A stretch of DNA of 6,158 bases from Candidatus Sulfotelmatobacter sp. (GTDB lineage Bacteria > Acidobacteriota > Terriglobia > Terriglobales > Acidobacteriaceae), in contig JASIKQ010000462.1 of the NCBI GenBank assembly GCA_030049565.1, positions 1 through 6,158 on the forward strand. The letters are read 5' to 3'. This document shows positions 5,247 through 6,158 of the stretch, piece by piece (the first letter of the stretch is position 1; each line of letters starts with the position of its first letter). The translations under genes were made by a program, and so were the position numbers. The notes beneath the pieces were generated by a model. It did no database searches, was not told the origin of the DNA, and worked only from the letters and a program-made list of their open reading frames with translations.

Positions 5247-5355
5247 GAAACGTGGTTCGTGCGCTTGCTTAAGGGGAAACAGCCCGCCGACGAATTCGCA
5301 AGCTCGGCGAGCTGTTTCTGTCTCAAAAGACTTTCTTGTAAGGGCCGCGCTTTAG
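5245..5355 (+). CDS. Doubtful 36-aa small ORF with strong Shine-Dalgarno
   Basis: ATG at 5245 follows AGGAG (5237-5241) with a 3-nt spacer and opens a 36-codon frame ending in TAG at 5353-5355. The product begins MKRGSCACLRG and is basic, with two Cys near the start and no recognisable motif. The frame runs through the inverted repeat at 5276-5318. If the GATAAT at 5241-5246 is a real -10, the Shine-Dalgarno would lie upstream of the transcript start and the ORF could not be translated from that promoter; the two readings are mutually exclusive. Listed only because of the RBS. Confidence 0.15.
   Translation: MKRGSCACLRGNSPPTNSQARRAVSVSKDFLVRAAL
5276..5318 (-). repeat. 15-bp inverted repeat (long hairpin) in the convergent gap
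   Basis: GAAACAGCCCGCCGA (5276-5290) and TCGGCGAGCTGTTTC (5304-5318) pair at 14 of 15 positions around a 13-nt spacer that contains the palindrome CGAATTCG. In minus-strand RNA the single mismatch becomes a G-U wobble, giving an uninterrupted 15-bp stem; in plus-strand RNA it is a C-A mismatch. This slightly favours a role at the 3' end of the minus-strand membrane-protein transcript, about 115 bp past its stop. No U-run follows, so it may be a Rho-related barrier, an RNA 3'-end stabiliser or a repeat-family element rather than a classic terminator. Confidence 0.6.
5320..5336 (+). terminator. Small hairpin followed by T-rich tract (plus strand)
   Basis: GTCT (5320-5323) and AGAC (5328-5331) form a 4-bp stem with loop CAAA, followed at once by TTTCTT. 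The stem is too short for a strong intrinsic terminator, but it comes right after the long inverted repeat and has the right order for ending a plus-strand transcript. Confidence 0.2.
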
Positions 5356-5422
5356 ATCGCACAGGCCGCCGTGATTCCATGAGGTCAAAATTCAAACTGA
5401 TACACTACCGATTCCCAGCATG

Positions 5423-5440
5423 CAGAAATCTCTATTTCTG
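5423..5440. repeat. Perfect 7-bp hairpin over the membrane-protein stop codon
   Basis: CAGAAAT (5423-5429) and ATTTCTG (5434-5440) pair perfectly around a CTCT loop. The TAG stop of the minus-strand gene (5434-5432) straddles loop and stem, and the last Gln and Lys codons lie in the stem. There is no T-run after it on either strand. It could shield the mRNA end or be a chance palindrome. Confidence 0.4.
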
Positions 5441-6158
5441 ACTGGGCGCAGCCGGCTTGTTCAGACCCTCGCTCATGGCCTGATACGAATAGATAATCTG
5501 CTGGTCATATAGCACCTGCGTGGCCCACCACCCCAAGGAAGCCGTGACAGTGAGGAACGCGGCGAGCGCGAGATAGGCAAACCGAGGAGCCGTCCGCCCG
5601 TTCGGCATGTGCCCCCGTTTTCTCTTCGGGGAATGCCGCCATGGAATGTACCATCCTGCCGCCGCCAGCACGAGCAAAGTGAATTCCATATACGGGGGAC
5701 TACTGATTGGGGTCTCCGCTAAATGATGGCTCAATGCGATAAATCCCAGAAGCGCATAGATCAATGACTCAGTCCATCCCAAGCCCCGGTCAAATTGCGC
5801 GCTCCACCAGAACAGGTACAAAGAGAAAGCGACCAGGCCGTTGAAGGCGGCGCCTCGAAGCACCATGATCTGATGTTGAAATTCGCGGATTCTCTCGGTG
5901 GGATCAGTTCCCTGCAACAGAACCGCAGCTTCATGCAGGCGAAAAATGTTTTCGGCTCGATCCTGTTGATCGTTAATCCACTTGGCGGCGATTGGCTGGC
6001 CAGTGGCCGGGTCGGTGATTCGCTGGTGCATGAACGGGTCGTAAGTCGGGATAATCCACAGCCCGGCGTAAGTGCAGTCCGGATTCTCCTTCGGCGAACT
6101 GTGGGTGTTGGTGATATCGCCGCGCTTTGCCTCGGCTGCCTTGGATGGTTCAGGATTT
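5432..6158 (-). CDS. Multi-pass membrane protein of unknown function, 5'-partial
   Basis: I do not recognise the family. The frame is open from the stop TAG (5434-5432) to the right edge, giving 241 visible residues; the start lies outside. The Met at 6031 is probably internal: no Shine-Dalgarno precedes it, and the 42 codons above it contain no stop and read like protein (…CTYAGLWIIPTYDPF before MHQRITDP). Counting from that Met, residues 1-57 are soluble and charged (WINDQQDRAENIFRLHEAA; then TERIREFQHQ), followed by four likely membrane helices at about 59-77, 87-103, 112-131 and 149-171. A basic loop, RHSPKRKRG (132-140), between helices 3 and 4 is probably cytoplasmic by the positive-inside rule. 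The tail ends NKPAAPSQK. The QxxR/E-rich helix before the first membrane segment could pack as a coiled coil. The gene is convergent with the small protein gene; partners are unseen. Confidence 0.75.
   Translation of the reverse strand, partial: NPEPSKAAEAKRGDITNTHSSPKENPDCTYAGLWIIPTYDPFMHQRITDPATGQPIAAKWINDQQDRAENIFRLHEAAVLLQGTDPTERIREFQHQIMVLRGAAFNGLVAFSLYLFWWSAQFDRGLGWTESLIYALLGFIALSHHLAETPISSPPYMEFTLLVLAAAGWYIPWRHSPKRKRGHMPNGRTAPRFAYLALAAFLTVTASLGWWATQVLYDQQIIYSYQAMSEGLNKPAAPSQK

Larger units (their letters stand above)
5170..5431. other. 262-bp intergenic stretch with several structures but no convincing gene
   Basis: The stretch lies between the small plus-strand gene and the convergent membrane-protein gene. 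Two overlapping reading frames of 60-66 codons (5195-5395 minus, 5259-5441 plus) lack ribosome-binding sites, recognisable motifs and gene-like composition, so I do not call them. The stretch does hold a CRP-type palindrome with a -10-like hexamer, a 36-codon ORF with a good Shine-Dalgarno, a long inverted repeat and two smaller hairpins. A CTGCG/CGCAG pair (5182-5186, 5198-5202) just after the small gene has an 11-nt loop and no T-run, so it is a poor terminator. A small RNA starting near 5252 is possible but unproven. Confidence 0.5.

Noticed and set aside
5195..5395. A 66-codon minus-strand frame in the intergenic stretch
   Set aside because: It has no ribosome-binding site or recognisable motif and is interrupted by the long inverted repeat; composition is not gene-like.

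Overview
The window looks like chromosomal DNA from a free-living, moderately GC-rich bacterium. The gene set (a GalT-like nucleotidylyltransferase, a PPOX-class flavin/F420 protein, an exported SAM-hydrolase-family protein, a GH1 beta-glucosidase and an exported metallo-beta-lactamase-fold protein) resembles soil Acidobacteriota (Terriglobia). That assignment is recalled family and codon style, not a computed result. There are no tRNA or rRNA genes, CRISPR arrays, insertion sequences or phage genes. I found no defence or other multi-gene system that could be called new.

Layout, left to right. (1) The 3' part of a galT-like gene (+) is cut by the left edge. It converges, across about 24 bp, with a short PPOX-family gene (-). 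(2) A 119-bp divergent region carries a perfect TATAAT and a strong AGGAGGT site for the PPOX gene, and a GGAGG site for the next gene. That gene (+) encodes a signal-peptide-bearing homologue of SAM hydroxide adenosyltransferase with its Asp-Arg-His triad intact. (3) Convergent to it is a two-gene minus-strand operon: an exported MBL-fold hydrolase, then a cytosolic GH1 beta-glucosidase. They are joined by a one-base TAATG stop/start overlap. (4) The 172-bp region upstream of that operon holds a very strong G-quadruplex motif on the plus strand. It sits between the operon and a small plus-strand gene for a 93-aa Ala-rich, charged protein of unknown family. (5) A 262-bp gap follows with no convincing gene but several structures: a perfect TGTGA-N6-TCACA palindrome (the CRP-family consensus) with a GATAAT hexamer at class-II spacing, a 15-bp inverted repeat, and a perfect 7-bp hairpin over the next stop codon. 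(6) A minus-strand multi-pass membrane protein gene runs off the right edge. Its frame stays open beyond the first internal Met to the end of the window.

The genes do not form one pathway. GalT and GH1 both fit sugar metabolism (sugar-1-phosphate exchange, glycoside hydrolysis), and the MBL protein is tied to GH1 only by operon structure. Most neighbours alternate in orientation, so they are probably regulated separately. The points most worth following are the G-quadruplex in the MBL-GH1 promoter region, the structured 5170-5431 gap, and the exported SAM-hydrolase homologue.
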